A stretch of 64,000 nucleotides of DNA from Streptomyces sp. LUP47B (lineage in GTDB: Bacteria > Actinomycetota > Actinomycetes > Streptomycetales > Streptomycetaceae), in assembly GCF_001746295.1 (NCBI RefSeq), contig NZ_MJAH01000026.1, positions 1 through 64,000 on the forward strand, read 5' to 3'. Position numbers and translations under genes: made by a program. Of this stretch, positions 36,427 through 44,540 are shown piece after piece. The notes beneath the pieces were generated by a model. That model was not told where the DNA came from. It was given only the letters and a program-made list of their open reading frames with translations, and did not search any database. Position 1 is the first letter of the stretch; each line of letters starts with the position of its first letter.

Positions 36427-37338
36427 GTGTCGCATGCTTCTTCAGGCCTGCCCGTCGGGCGAGGCCTCATCTATCTGATCGTCGCCGGTACCACCTGGGG
36501 CACCGCGGGTGCGGTCGCCACGCTGGCCTACCGGATCAGTGACCTGGGCCCGGTGGCCCTGTCCTTCTGGCGCTGCACGGCCGGTCTGGCGGTGCTGCTC
36601 GCCGTCCGTCCCGTGCGGCCACGCGCGCGTACGGCCGTCTCGGAACCGCTCGGCCGCAAGGCCCTGCGGGTCGGCGCGTCGGGCGTGGGTCTCGCGGTGT
36701 TCCAGACCGCCTACTTCGCCGCCGTACGGTCCACCGGGCTCGCCGTGGCCACCGTCGTCACCCTCGGCGCCGGCCCCGTACTCATCGCGCTCGGGGCACG
36801 ATGCGCCCTGGGGGAGCGGCTCGGGCGCAGCGGAGTCGTCGCCGTCGCCGGAGCCCTCGCCGGACTCCTGGTGCTGACGCTGGGCGGCGCGGAGGCTTCC
36901 GTCCGTCCCCTGGGTGTGTTGCTCGGGCTGCTCTCGGCGGCCGGCTGCTGTGTGATGACCCTGATCACGCGCGCGGCCCGGGCGGAGTCCTCCGGAACGT
37001 CCGTCGGGGTGTTCGCGGTCGCCGGCCTCTGCCTGCTGCCCCTCGCGCAGGCCGAGGGCCTGGTCCCGCACACGGCCCGACCAGCCCTGCTCCTGGTCCT
37101 GTTGGTCTACTTGGCGACCGTCCCCACGGCTCTCGCCTACGCCCTCTACTTCGCGGCCGCCGCGGTCGTCCGCTCCACGACCGTCTCCGTGATCATGCTG
37201 CTCGAACCGGTGAGCGCGGCGGTGCCGGCCGTCCTGCTGTTCGGCGAGCGCCTCACTTGGACCACCGTGCTCGGCACCTTGCTGATGCTGGGCGCGGTCG
37301 CGGGGCTCGCGGTGACGGAGGCGCGTGTGCCCGCATGA
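36427..37338 (+). CDS. EamA-family (DMT) exporter
   Basis: A 303-residue transporter with ten helices. The first EamA repeat has IYLIVAGTTWGTAGAVATLA and FQTAYFAAVRSTGLAVATVV, the second MLLEPVSAAVPAVLLFGERL. It is distinct from its upstream neighbour, so the pair is not a simple recent duplication. GTG 36427 has GGAGAG upstream. The substrate is unknown. Confidence 0.87.
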   Translation: MSHASSGLPVGRGLIYLIVAGTTWGTAGAVATLAYRISDLGPVALSFWRCTAGLAVLLAVRPVRPRARTAVSEPLGRKALRVGASGVGLAVFQTAYFAAVRSTGLAVATVVTLGAGPVLIALGARCALGERLGRSGVVAVAGALAGLLVLTLGGAEASVRPLGVLLGLLSAAGCCVMTLITRAARAESSGTSVGVFAVAGLCLLPLAQAEGLVPHTARPALLLVLLVYLATVPTALAYALYFAAAAVVRSTTVSVIMLLEPVSAAVPAVLLFGERLTWTTVLGTLLMLGAVAGLAVTEARVPA

Positions 37339-37343
37339 CGAAC

Positions 37344-37376
37344 CGAGGGGCCCTTCTGTCCGAAGGGCCCCCTCGC
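37344..37376. terminator. Terminator between EamA gene and convergent FMN-binding gene
   Basis: CGAGGGGCCCTTC (37344-37356) pairs with GAAGGGCCCCCTCG (37362-37375) around a short loop, between convergent stop codons. Confidence 0.8.
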
Positions 37377-38009
37377 TCAGGCCTGCTGCCGCCGCAGCAG
37401 ATGCTCGCGCGCCGCCGCGTCCCCGGGGCCGTTCCGGTCCGCCAGCCCGTCCGCGATCCGGTCCTGCACCTGAGCCGTCCGCTTGCCGGCGTACTTGAAC
37501 TTCGCCCGCACACCGGTCACTTCGAGCCGCAGCCCGCGAATCCCCGACAGCTGCCTCCCGAACGGCACCTCGTCCGCCGCCACCCGCGCGGTGCCGCCCT
37601 CCGGCTGGAAGTGACCGATCTGGTGGTTCAGGAGCACGGCCTTCTCGGCAGGGTCGTCCACCACGTGGGCCCGGCACCGCAGTTGGACCGCCGCGTAGAA
37701 GCTCGTGGGCGTGCCGTGTTCGGACGGAACGTCCGGGTCGGCCTGCCACGGGCCCGGGACGTACGCGTAGTCGTCGACCACGCTCAGTACGACGTCCGGG
37801 CTCGCCTCCAGTGCGCCCCACAGTGGATTGGGCCGGGCGAGGTGTGTCAGGACCTCGCCCCGCGAGGGGTCGTAGGCGAAATGCAGCGGCTGGACGAACG
37901 GGGGCTCGCCCGCAGGTCCGTTGACGGCGAGCTGCCCGAAGTCGTGGACGGACAGCCACTGCTGCCACTCGGTGTCGTCGCGGGCCGCGTCCCAGGGATG
38001 GATCAGCAT
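37377..38009 (-). CDS. FMN-binding negative regulator (PaiB) family protein
   Basis: A 210-residue protein with a split-barrel FMN-binding fold of the PaiB type. Supporting stretches are HPWDAARDDTEWQQWLSVHD, VQPLHFAYDPSRGEVLTHLA and ARPNPLWGAL, with EKAVLLNHQIGHFQPEG in the C-terminal half. PaiB was described as a sporulation/protease repressor in Bacillus, but most homologues have no known role. ATG 38009 overlaps the stop of the upstream PNPOx-fold gene by one base (TGATG), so the two form an operon. Confidence 0.83.
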   Translation of the reverse strand: MLIHPWDAARDDTEWQQWLSVHDFGQLAVNGPAGEPPFVQPLHFAYDPSRGEVLTHLARPNPLWGALEASPDVVLSVVDDYAYVPGPWQADPDVPSEHGTPTSFYAAVQLRCRAHVVDDPAEKAVLLNHQIGHFQPEGGTARVAADEVPFGRQLSGIRGLRLEVTGVRAKFKYAGKRTAQVQDRIADGLADRNGPGDAAAREHLLRRQQA

Positions 38010-38692
38010 CACAGGACCGCCAGGTAGTCCGGGACCTCGGTGCCGGGGGCCAGGCCGTCGTCGGCGACCGGGGTGCCGTAGCCCTTGCGCAGCGGGACCA
38101 CACCGGCCCAGTGGGGGAGGGCGAGGTCCTCCGGCTCGTCGTTGACCCCGCCGGTGCGGAGCTTGGCGGAGACCTCGTCGAGGTCGAGGCGGATGACGGC
38201 GGTGGCGGCCAGTTCCTTCTTGTTGGCGGGGCGGGAGTCGAGAGCGCGACCCGGCACCACATGGTCGACCAGCGCGTCGAGGGCGAGGCGCTTCTCCTCG
38301 GGGTCCGTGACGTCGTACGCGAGTCCGTGCACCACCACGGACCGGTAGTTCATCGAGTGGTGGAAGGCCGAGCGGGCCAGGATCAGCGCGTCGACGTGCG
38401 TGACCGTCAGGCAGACCGGCAGTCCCGGGTCGGCCTGGCCGGTCATCCGCAGCGGGCGCGAACCCGTCGAGCCGTGGACGTAGAGCCGCTCACCCACCCG
38501 GCCGTACAGCGTGGGCAGGACCACCGGGGCGCCGTCGCGGACGAAGCCGAGGTGGCAGACATAGCCCTCGTCGAGTATCGAGTGCACCAGTTCCCTGTCG
38601 TACGAGGCCCGATTGGGGGAGCGCGTCGGGACGGTGCGGTCGGTCGGCGCGTAGGCGGTCGGCTCCGGCGTGGTCGCGGTGGTCCCCTGCAT
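38009..38692 (-). CDS. Pyridoxamine 5'-phosphate oxidase-like flavin-binding protein
   Basis: A 227-residue split-barrel protein. It has YDRELVHSILDEGYVCHLGF, VVLPTLYGRVGERLYVHGST, RSAFHHSMNYRSVVVHGLAY and KLRTGGVNDEPEDL, as in the PNPOx-related nitroimidazole-resistance/heme-flavin group. ATG 38692 has GGAG 7 bases upstream; ATG 38704 is an alternative. It is divergent from a MocR-type regulator and shares its palindromic operator region, so regulation by that protein, perhaps in vitamin B6 metabolism, is likely but inferred. Confidence 0.83.
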   Translation of the reverse strand: MQGTTATTPEPTAYAPTDRTVPTRSPNRASYDRELVHSILDEGYVCHLGFVRDGAPVVLPTLYGRVGERLYVHGSTGSRPLRMTGQADPGLPVCLTVTHVDALILARSAFHHSMNYRSVVVHGLAYDVTDPEEKRLALDALVDHVVPGRALDSRPANKKELAATAVIRLDLDEVSAKLRTGGVNDEPEDLALPHWAGVVPLRKGYGTPVADDGLAPGTEVPDYLAVL

Positions 38693-38727
38693 TGCGATCT
38701 CCATTGCACTAGTGCATAATCTTCTTT
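38692..38727 (+). promoter_or_regulatory. Promoter and palindromic operator of the divergent mocR/PNPOx pair
   Basis: TTGCGA (38692-38697) and CATAAT (38715-38720) are 17 bases apart, placing transcription start at the GTG of mocR (38728). A perfect TGCACTAGTGCA palindrome (38705-38716) overlaps the spacer and -10 box and lies just upstream of the opposite gene. It is a good candidate for autoregulation. Confidence 0.7.
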
Positions 38728-40059
38728 GTGCTAGGAGAATATCGGATCGAAGGCCGACGTGCATCGGAGATTGCGGCGAGCGTCGAGAGCGCTGTGGGTG
38801 CCGGGGGGCTGGCTCCGGGGCAACTGCTGCCTCCCATGCGGGAGTTGGCGGTGGAGCTCGGGGTGAATCCCAATACGGTCGCGGCCGCCTACCGCACCCT
38901 GCGTGAGCGCGGGGTCATCGAGACCGCCGGGCGAAGGGGCAGTCGGGTCCGGTCGAAGCCGGCCACCACGGGACGCGACTACATCCGGGTGGAGGTCCCG
39001 GAGGGCGTGCGGGACGTGGCGAACGGCAACCCGGACCCGGCGCTGCTGCCCCCGCTGGCGCCGGCCTTCGCCGCCGCCGCGGAACAGGGCGACCGGGAGC
39101 CGGTCCTGTACGGAGAGGCGACCGTGGACCCGGAGCTCGCGCGCCTGGCGCGGGAGGCGCTGGATGCGGACGGCGTTCCGGCGGGCCCTCTCGCCGTCGC
39201 CTCCGGCTCCCTGGACGTGATCGAGCGCGTCCTGGCCGCCCACCTCAAGCCGGGTGACACGGTCGCGGTGGAGGACCCCGGCTGGGGCAGCCTCCTCGAC
39301 CTGGTCCCGGCACTCGGGCTGCGCGTCGCCCCGGTGGGTGTGGACGACGAGGGCCCCCGCGCCGATGACGTTCGCACGGCCCTGGAGTCGGGCGCCCGCG
39401 CCCTGATCATCACCGACCGGGCCCAGAACCCGACCGGTGCCTCGGTGACCGCCACGCGTGCGCGTGCCCTGCGCGCGGTCCTCGAGGATCACCTGGACGC
39501 CCTCCTCATCGAGGACGACCACGGCCACGGCATCGTCGACCTGCCCCTGCACCCCCTGGCCGGAGTCACCCGCCACTGGGCCTTCGTCCGCTCGGTGGCC
39601 AAGGCCTACGGCCCCGATCTGCGCCTGGCCGTCCTCACCGGCGACGCGGTCACCGTCGACCGCGTCCACGGCCGCCACCGGCTGGGCCCCGGCTGGGTCA
39701 GCCGCATCACCCAGCGGGCGGTGGTGCAGCTGTGGGCCGAGGGCGTACTGGACACGGCGGAGGTGGCGGCGGCGTACCGCGAGCGCCGCGACCGGCTGAT
39801 CGGCGCACTCGCGGAACGCGGAGTCGAGGCCCACGGCCGCAGCGGCCTGAACGTATGGATCCCGGTCCCGGACGAGACGGGCGCGGTGTCCCGCCTGCTG
39901 CACGCGGGGTGGGCCGTGGCCCCGGGCGCCCGCTTCAGAATGAGCGCACCGCAGGGGATCCGCGTGACCGTGGCGACGTTGGCGACGACGGAGGTGCCCC
40001 ACCTGGCGGACGCGATCGCGAGGGCCTTGGGTCCGTCACCGACCCGGAGTCATGTCTAA
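38728..40059 (+). CDS. MocR-type GntR/aminotransferase regulator
   Basis: A 443-residue MocR protein. The GntR winged helix (about 1-75) contains APGQLLPPMRELAVELGVNP and NTVAAAYRTLRERGVIE. It is joined to a fold-type I aminotransferase domain with AQNPTGASVT, IEDDHGHG and the PLP lysine in RSVAKAYGPDLRLAVL. Such regulators sense PLP or amino-donor ligands. The GTG start has no ribosome site, and a promoter is placed for transcription to begin at or one base before the GTG, so the mRNA is probably leaderless. Divergent from a PNPOx-fold gene, which suggests control of B6-related genes. Confidence 0.88.
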   Translation: MLGEYRIEGRRASEIAASVESAVGAGGLAPGQLLPPMRELAVELGVNPNTVAAAYRTLRERGVIETAGRRGSRVRSKPATTGRDYIRVEVPEGVRDVANGNPDPALLPPLAPAFAAAAEQGDREPVLYGEATVDPELARLAREALDADGVPAGPLAVASGSLDVIERVLAAHLKPGDTVAVEDPGWGSLLDLVPALGLRVAPVGVDDEGPRADDVRTALESGARALIITDRAQNPTGASVTATRARALRAVLEDHLDALLIEDDHGHGIVDLPLHPLAGVTRHWAFVRSVAKAYGPDLRLAVLTGDAVTVDRVHGRHRLGPGWVSRITQRAVVQLWAEGVLDTAEVAAAYRERRDRLIGALAERGVEAHGRSGLNVWIPVPDETGAVSRLLHAGWAVAPGARFRMSAPQGIRVTVATLATTEVPHLADAIARALGPSPTRSHV

Positions 40060-41008
40060 GGGGAAGGTGACCTGCTTCACGGGTGGGCGCGGGAAACCGC
40101 ACCTGAGTGAGCGCTGCCCCCGCAAGCACGATCACCGCGCCCACGGGCGTCGACGAGCTCAACGACTCGCCGAGCACCGCGACCCCCGCTCCCGTGGCGA
40201 TGACCGGAATGAAGTACGTGACCATCTGCGCGGTGGTCGGCCCCACTTCGGCGACCAGCCCGTACTGGAGCAGCAGCGCCAGCCCCGTCCCCAGCGCGCC
40301 CAGCGCCGCGATCGCCAGCAACGGCAGCACATCGACATGGGTGGGTATCCCGGAGAACAGCGAAGTGACGGCCGCCAGTTGAACCGTGGCCAACAGCAAC
40401 TGCGCCCCCATCAGGGATATGTGGGAGTACCCGGCACCGGCCAGCGTCCGACGCACGTAGATCCACCCGATCGGATAGCTGAGCGAGGCCAGCAGAGCCA
40501 TCGCCGTCCCCCTGCCGTCCAGGCCGCTGAACCCCTGCCAGGCCCCCAGAACCGTCAGCACCCCCAGGAACCCGAGCCCGAGCCCGGCGACCCGCACGCG
40601 CGTGGGCCGGTCCTCGGACAGCGCGACCACGGACAGAACCATCCCCCACAGCGGCGAGGTCGCGTTGCAGATCCCCGCCAGCGTGGACGGGATCGTCAAC
40701 TCCGCGTAGGCGAAGAGCGAGAACGGCAGCGCGTTGAGCAGGAACCCCGCGACCGCCAGATGGGTCCATGTCCGCACCCCACGAGGGAGCCGCTCCCGCC
40801 GCACCGTCATCGCCGCCGCGAGCACCAGCGTCCCGAACACCAGCCGCCCGAGCGTGACCTGGAAGGGCGCGTACCCCTCGGTGCCCACCTTGATGAGCAG
40901 AAAGCTGAACCCCCAGATCAGCGAGAGGACGCCGAAGCGCAGACGCCAGTCGAGGGCGGGGCGGCGGGTGGCCCGCGGCGGGGCTGCGGTAACGGTCGCG
41001 GTGGTCAT
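39935..41008 (-). CDS. EamA-family (DMT) exporter with antisense tail
   Basis: A 357-residue transporter with ten helices. The EamA repeats include LIWGFSFLLIKVGTEGYAPF, LFAYAELTIPSTLAGICNAT and MVTYFIPVIATGAGVAVLGE. The usual end of the fold is reached near VLAGAALTQVRFPAP, but the frame runs on about 45 more residues, rich in Ser/Pro/Arg, and overlaps the 3' end of mocR by 125 bases on the other strand. Either the stop codon was lost or the tail is a real antisense extension. It diverges from the LysR gene at 41083, its probable regulator. Confidence 0.82.
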   Translation of the reverse strand: MTTATVTAAPPRATRRPALDWRLRFGVLSLIWGFSFLLIKVGTEGYAPFQVTLGRLVFGTLVLAAAMTVRRERLPRGVRTWTHLAVAGFLLNALPFSLFAYAELTIPSTLAGICNATSPLWGMVLSVVALSEDRPTRVRVAGLGLGFLGVLTVLGAWQGFSGLDGRGTAMALLASLSYPIGWIYVRRTLAGAGYSHISLMGAQLLLATVQLAAVTSLFSGIPTHVDVLPLLAIAALGALGTGLALLLQYGLVAEVGPTTAQMVTYFIPVIATGAGVAVLGESLSSSTPVGAVIVLAGAALTQVRFPAPTREAGHLPLRHDSGSVTDPRPSRSRPPGGAPPSSPTSPRSRGSPAVRSF

Positions 41009-41028
41009 GACGGCCACGATCCGGCACA

Positions 41029-41075
41029 CGATCTCGTAGTACAAGCGAGTTTTTGAGCGAGATATCTCGTAGTAT
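41029..41075. promoter_or_regulatory. LysR operator region
   Basis: ATCTCGTAGTA occurs twice, at 41031 and 41064, 33 bases (three helical turns) apart. The second overlaps a perfect CGAGATATCTCG palindrome (41058-41069). The space lies between the divergent EamA and lysR genes. Confidence 0.7.
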
Positions 41076-41082
41076 TGCTTAC

Positions 41083-41985
41083 ATGTTGAACCTGGAGCGC
41101 CTGCGCACCCTCGACGCCCTCGCCCGGCACGGCTCGGTCAGCGGTGCCGCCGAGGGCCTGCACATCACGACCTCTGCCGTCTCGCAGCAGATGTCCAAGC
41201 TGGAGCGCGAGGTCGGCCAGCAGCTCCTCGCCAAGAACGGCCGTGGGGTGCGGCTCACCGACGCCGGCCGGCTCCTGGCCGACCACGCGGCACGCATCCT
41301 GTCCCAGGTGGAACTCGCCCAGTCCGACCTGGAGGCCCAACGCGGCCAGGTGGTGGGGGAGTTGAGGCTCGCCGCGTTCCCGACCGCCGCACGCGGACTG
41401 TTCCCGGGCGCGCTCGCGGGCCTGCGCTCGGCACATCCGGGCCTGCGGATCAGTTCGAGCGAGATGGAGCCGGAATCGGCGGTCCTCGCCGTGATCCGCG
41501 GTGACTACGACCTCGCGGTCGTCCTGGACTGGTACAACAAGCCGCTGCCCATGCCCGACGGGCTCGTGAAGGCCTCGATCGTCGACGACACGGCCGACGT
41601 GGCGATGCCCGCGACCCACCGCCACGCGCACCGGAGCGAGGTCGACCTGGAGGACTTCGCGGACGACGACTGGGTCACCTGGGGAGAGAGCGAGTTCTGC
41701 CACGAGTGGCTGATGCACACCCTCCGCTCCAAGGGCATCGAACCCCGCGTCGCGCACCGCGCGGAGGAGCATCCGACCCAACTCGCCCTGGTCGATGCCG
41801 GACTCGGCGTGTGCGTGGCACCCCGGCTCGGGCGCGGGCCGATCCCGGAGGGCGTGCGGACCGTGCCCGTACGGCAGTCGGTGAGCCGGCACATCTACGC
41901 GGTGTGGCGCGCGGACGCCGACCGCCGCCCGTCGATCCGGGCGGCGGTCGAGGCACTGAAGTCGGCGGCGGTGAAGGCCGTTTGA
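41083..41985 (+). CDS. LysR-family transcriptional regulator
   Basis: A 300-residue LysR regulator. The helix-turn-helix at about 1-62 (LERLRTLDALARHGSVSGAA, then HITTSAVSQQMSKLEREVGQ) is followed by a two-lobe effector domain. ATG 41083 gives the standard family start MLNLERLRTL; no good ribosome site. The divergent EamA exporter and the repeated ATCTCGTAGTA sites suggest control of that exporter and of itself. Confidence 0.9.
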   Translation: MLNLERLRTLDALARHGSVSGAAEGLHITTSAVSQQMSKLEREVGQQLLAKNGRGVRLTDAGRLLADHAARILSQVELAQSDLEAQRGQVVGELRLAAFPTAARGLFPGALAGLRSAHPGLRISSSEMEPESAVLAVIRGDYDLAVVLDWYNKPLPMPDGLVKASIVDDTADVAMPATHRHAHRSEVDLEDFADDDWVTWGESEFCHEWLMHTLRSKGIEPRVAHRAEEHPTQLALVDAGLGVCVAPRLGRGPIPEGVRTVPVRQSVSRHIYAVWRADADRRPSIRAAVEALKSAAVKAV

Positions 41986-42031
41986 GCGGCGTTTCTCTCC
42001 GCCCGCAGTCGGTCTCGTCCGCCGGACAGCC

Positions 42032-42499
42032 CTACGCCGGGCCCAGCTTGCGGAAGTCCCAGGAGACGATCTTCTCGGGGGTCAGCCGTATCCAGGCGTG
42101 CCGGCCGTCGTGCGGCATCTCCTCCAGGCGGAAGTTCTTGCGGGCGAACAGCGTCTCCGGGACGTCGAGTTCCGCGCGCAGCTCTCCGGTGCGCGGAGCC
42201 TCGCCCACGAAGTCCACCGTCCCGGACAACTCCACGCCCTGCAGCTCGTCGTACTCCTCGCCCGTGTCGACCACGATCGCGACCCGTGGATCGCGGCGCA
42301 GATCGGTCCAGCGCTTGCTGCGCACGACGGAGTACAGCCACAACGAGGTGCCGTCCCAGGCGAACCAGAGCGTGCTCACATGCGGAGCGCCGTCGGCGGA
42401 GACCGTGGCGACCCGGCAGGTGCGCTGGCTGGTCAGGAACTCGTCCAGCTCGCCCGGCGTCATCATGATCTTCCGGCCGCGGCGCTGAGTGACGGTCAT
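42032..42499 (-). CDS. PNPOx-fold (F420/FMN-binding) protein
   Basis: A 155-residue split-barrel protein. SQRTCRVATVSADGAPHVST, LWFAWDGTSLWLYSVVRSKR and DLRRDPRVAIVVDTG are typical of the small F420- or FMN-dependent reductase-like PNPOx family in Actinobacteria. The substrate is unknown. ATG 42499 is preceded by a G-rich ribosome site on the minus strand. The palindrome at 42526-42549 lies in its promoter region. Confidence 0.86.
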   Translation of the reverse strand: MTVTQRRGRKIMMTPGELDEFLTSQRTCRVATVSADGAPHVSTLWFAWDGTSLWLYSVVRSKRWTDLRRDPRVAIVVDTGEEYDELQGVELSGTVDFVGEAPRTGELRAELDVPETLFARKNFRLEEMPHDGRHAWIRLTPEKIVSWDFRKLGPA

Positions 42500-42525
42500 G
42501 CGTCCCCCCTCTTTCTCTCACGTCG

Positions 42526-42549
42526 TGTCAGAGGAGAGATCCTCTGACA
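42526..42549. promoter_or_regulatory. 24-base palindrome between divergent genes
   Basis: TGTCAGAGGA, then GAGA, then TCCTCTGACA: 10-bp perfect arms. It lies between the PNPOx-fold gene (minus) and the isochorismatase-fold gene (plus), so it is probably a shared operator for an unidentified regulator. Confidence 0.6.
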
Positions 42550-42638
42550 TCACGTCAGAAAAGGATGGGTCGTCTTCCGTCCCGACGCAATGGTGGCTAC
42601 TGTCACCGGCTCCGGGCCGTCGGCGACCAGGGGGAACC

Positions 42639-43289
42639 GTGCCGTCGTACGAACAACTCAGCGAACTCCTCGCTCCCGAGAGCACTGTCCTGCTCACCGT
42701 CGAATGCCAGCAGGGCGTCGTCGGGCCGGAGAGCGCGCTGCCCGAACTCGCTCGTGAGGCGCGGACCTCGGGTGCCCTCGCCAACGTCGCCCGACTGGTC
42801 GACGCCGCGCACGGGAACGGGGTCCAGGTGATCCACGCGATCGCCGAACGCCGTCCGGACGGGCGCGGCGCCAACCATAACGCCCGCCTCTTCCGAGCCG
42901 CCGAACGCCTGCCCGTCCAGCAGCTGGCCGGGACCATCGCGGTGCGGGTGGCGGCCCCGATCGAGGTGAGCGAGGAGGACTTCGTCGTACGACGCCTGCA
43001 CGGGCTGTCGCCGATCCAGGGCACCGAGGTCGACGCGCTCCTGCGCAACCTCGGCTGCCGCACCCTGGTGGTGACCGGAGTCTCCGCCAACGTGGCCGTC
43101 CCGAACGCCGTGTTCGACGCCGTGAACCGCGGCTACAGCGCCGTGGTGGCGACGGACGCCATCGCCGGGGTGCCCTCCGACTACACCCCGGCGATGATCC
43201 GTCACACGCTCGCCCTGGTGGCCACCCTCGCCACCACGGACGAGATGCTGACCTGTCTGGGACGACCCCGCCGCCCCGGGCGCGTCTGA
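42639..43289 (+). CDS. Isochorismatase-fold hydrolase-like protein lacking the catalytic cysteine
   Basis: A 216-residue alpha/beta protein of the isochorismatase/cysteine hydrolase family. The core strands are present (LLTVECQQGVVG and the loop LVVTGVSANVAVPNAVFDAV). The position that holds the nucleophilic Cys in nicotinamidases is Ala here, so it either uses isochorismatase-like chemistry without a nucleophile or has lost activity. GTG 42639 follows AGGGGGA. Divergent from the PNPOx-fold gene. Confidence 0.8.
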   Translation: MPSYEQLSELLAPESTVLLTVECQQGVVGPESALPELAREARTSGALANVARLVDAAHGNGVQVIHAIAERRPDGRGANHNARLFRAAERLPVQQLAGTIAVRVAAPIEVSEEDFVVRRLHGLSPIQGTEVDALLRNLGCRTLVVTGVSANVAVPNAVFDAVNRGYSAVVATDAIAGVPSDYTPAMIRHTLALVATLATTDEMLTCLGRPRRPGRV

Positions 43290-43293
43290 CCTC

Positions 43294-43740
43294 TCATGCG
43301 AGTGAGATCGAGTCGCCGCTGACGGTGATCTTCTCCTCGGGCAGCGGCTGGGTCGCCGGCCCCTTCTTCACACTGCCGTCGGTCACCGAGAACTCGCTCT
43401 TGTGGCACGGACAGGTGATGACCCCGTTGGTGATGCCCGTCACCGCACACCCCTGGTGGGTGCACTTCGACGAGAACGCCTTGAACTCGCCCGCCGTGGG
43501 CTGGGTGACCACCACGCCCGAGTCCTTGAAGATCTTGCCGCCGCCCTCGGGGATGTCCGAGGTCTTCGCGAGGACACTGCCGCCGGCGGCAGTGTCCGAC
43601 GACGAGGAGGACGACGACGAGGAGGAGTCGTCCTCCGACCCGCACGCGTTCAGGGTGAGGGCGAGTCCTGCCGCGCCGACCGCCGCCACGACGACCCGGC
43701 GACTGGGGGCCGATGCGGGATGAATCGATTCGCTGGCCAT
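43294..43740 (-). CDS. Rieske [2Fe-2S] lipoprotein
   Basis: A 148-residue exported iron-sulfur protein. The N-terminus has twin arginines (PSRRVVVAA) and a lipobox-like LTLNAC, followed by a run of about ten serines and a Rieske domain with both cluster motifs, CTHQGC and CPCHKS. It is probably Tat-exported with its cluster and lipid-anchored; the redox partner is unknown. ATG 43740 has AAGGGGAC upstream. It is convergent with the isochorismatase-fold gene, 4 bases apart. Confidence 0.88.
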   Translation of the reverse strand: MASESIHPASAPSRRVVVAAVGAAGLALTLNACGSEDDSSSSSSSSSSDTAAGGSVLAKTSDIPEGGGKIFKDSGVVVTQPTAGEFKAFSSKCTHQGCAVTGITNGVITCPCHKSEFSVTDGSVKKGPATQPLPEEKITVSGDSISLA

Positions 43741-43831
43741 TCTGACGTCCCCTTCCACGGAATCCTTGAACTGTCCTGAGGTACGGCCCCGGAGTGCCCG
43801 TTGTTCAGACACCCCCCAGTAACCTGGGGCG

Positions 43832-43948
43832 ATGCTCGAGGAAGCCATCGCGACCCGCTACATCACGCCTCTGCGCGAGGGCGGCTCGCTGCCGGGGCTC
43901 GTCGAGGCCGACGACCGCGGGACGTACGTCATCAAGTTGTCCACGTAG
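43832..43948 (+). pseudogene. Truncated HipA-like kinase gene (5' fragment)
   Basis: ATG 43832 opens a 38-codon frame reading LEEAIATRYITPLREGGSLP then GLVEADDRGTYVIK and stopping at TAG 43946. This is the beginning of the streptomycete HipA-family kinase-like protein, normally about 250 residues and continuing with a Gly-rich KFxGAGQG loop. The match breaks just after TYVIK, where transposase-derived sequence starts, and no 3' part is found downstream. The gene was apparently cut by an insertion followed by deletion. Confidence 0.65.
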
Positions 43949-43949
43949 G

Positions 43950-44335
43950 GGAGCTGACCTGCGGCGATGTCCCGCTGCAGGCACGCATGCGGGTGCTCTC
44001 GAACGGACGACAGCCCGATTGCGCCCATACACTCCACGCTGGCTCGAGTTGCCCCGGGACTGCTGGAGCGCTTAGCCGAGGTGGACGACCCGCGTGATCC
44101 GCGCGGTGTGCGACATCCCCTGACTTGCCGTGCTTGCCCTGACCGCAAGTGCGGTGACGATGGTGGGTTGGCGGCTTGCCCCCCTCGACGGACGCTCTTG
44201 GCCGGGCCGTCGGCCGCCGGCTCGCAGACCGCCGCCCCAAGACGAACGGCCTCGCCGGGCTGGCGGTGGACGGCGAGAGTCTGCGCAGGTCAAGGCCGAC
44301 GGCCGGCTTTTGGGTGTCTTCGCTGAGCGCATGAT
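43950..44335 (+). mobile_element. Remnant of an ISAs1-type transposase gene
   Basis: Pieces of the N-terminal third of an ISAs1-family transposase lie in different frames: LLERLAEVDDPRDPRGVRH (about 44060-44115) and DRRPKTNGLAGLAVDGESLR (about 44227-44285), both hallmark segments. Stops and frame changes show decay, and the DDE catalytic part is missing. No terminal inverted repeats could be fixed. It adjoins the truncated HipA-like gene. The stretch 44335-44484 holds no gene. Confidence 0.7.
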
Positions 44336-44484
44336 CGAACGATCCGCAGTGGCGCAGGACTGCGAGAGCGGGAAGCTCTTTCGCACCGGCCTTGAGAAGG
44401 GCCGCAGCTCCGGACCCCGGGCTCCAGGGCGAAGGTATCTGTGCCTGCCGGTGTGCGTCGGCATAACAGCGAGTTAACGCGGCT

Positions 44485-44540
44485 CGGGATGCTCTGAGCG
44501 GTTCGGTCCCGCACGGGACCGAACCGCTCAGAGCATCCCG
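44485..44540 (+). other. Perfect 27-bp inverted repeat in the phospholipase leader
   Basis: Bases 44485-44511 are the exact reverse complement of 44514-44540, separated by two bases. The arms begin CGGGATGCTCTG. The ribosome site GGAGG follows 7 bases after the hairpin. It could be a terminator for the decayed region upstream, a translational control hairpin or a transposon scar. Confidence 0.85.
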
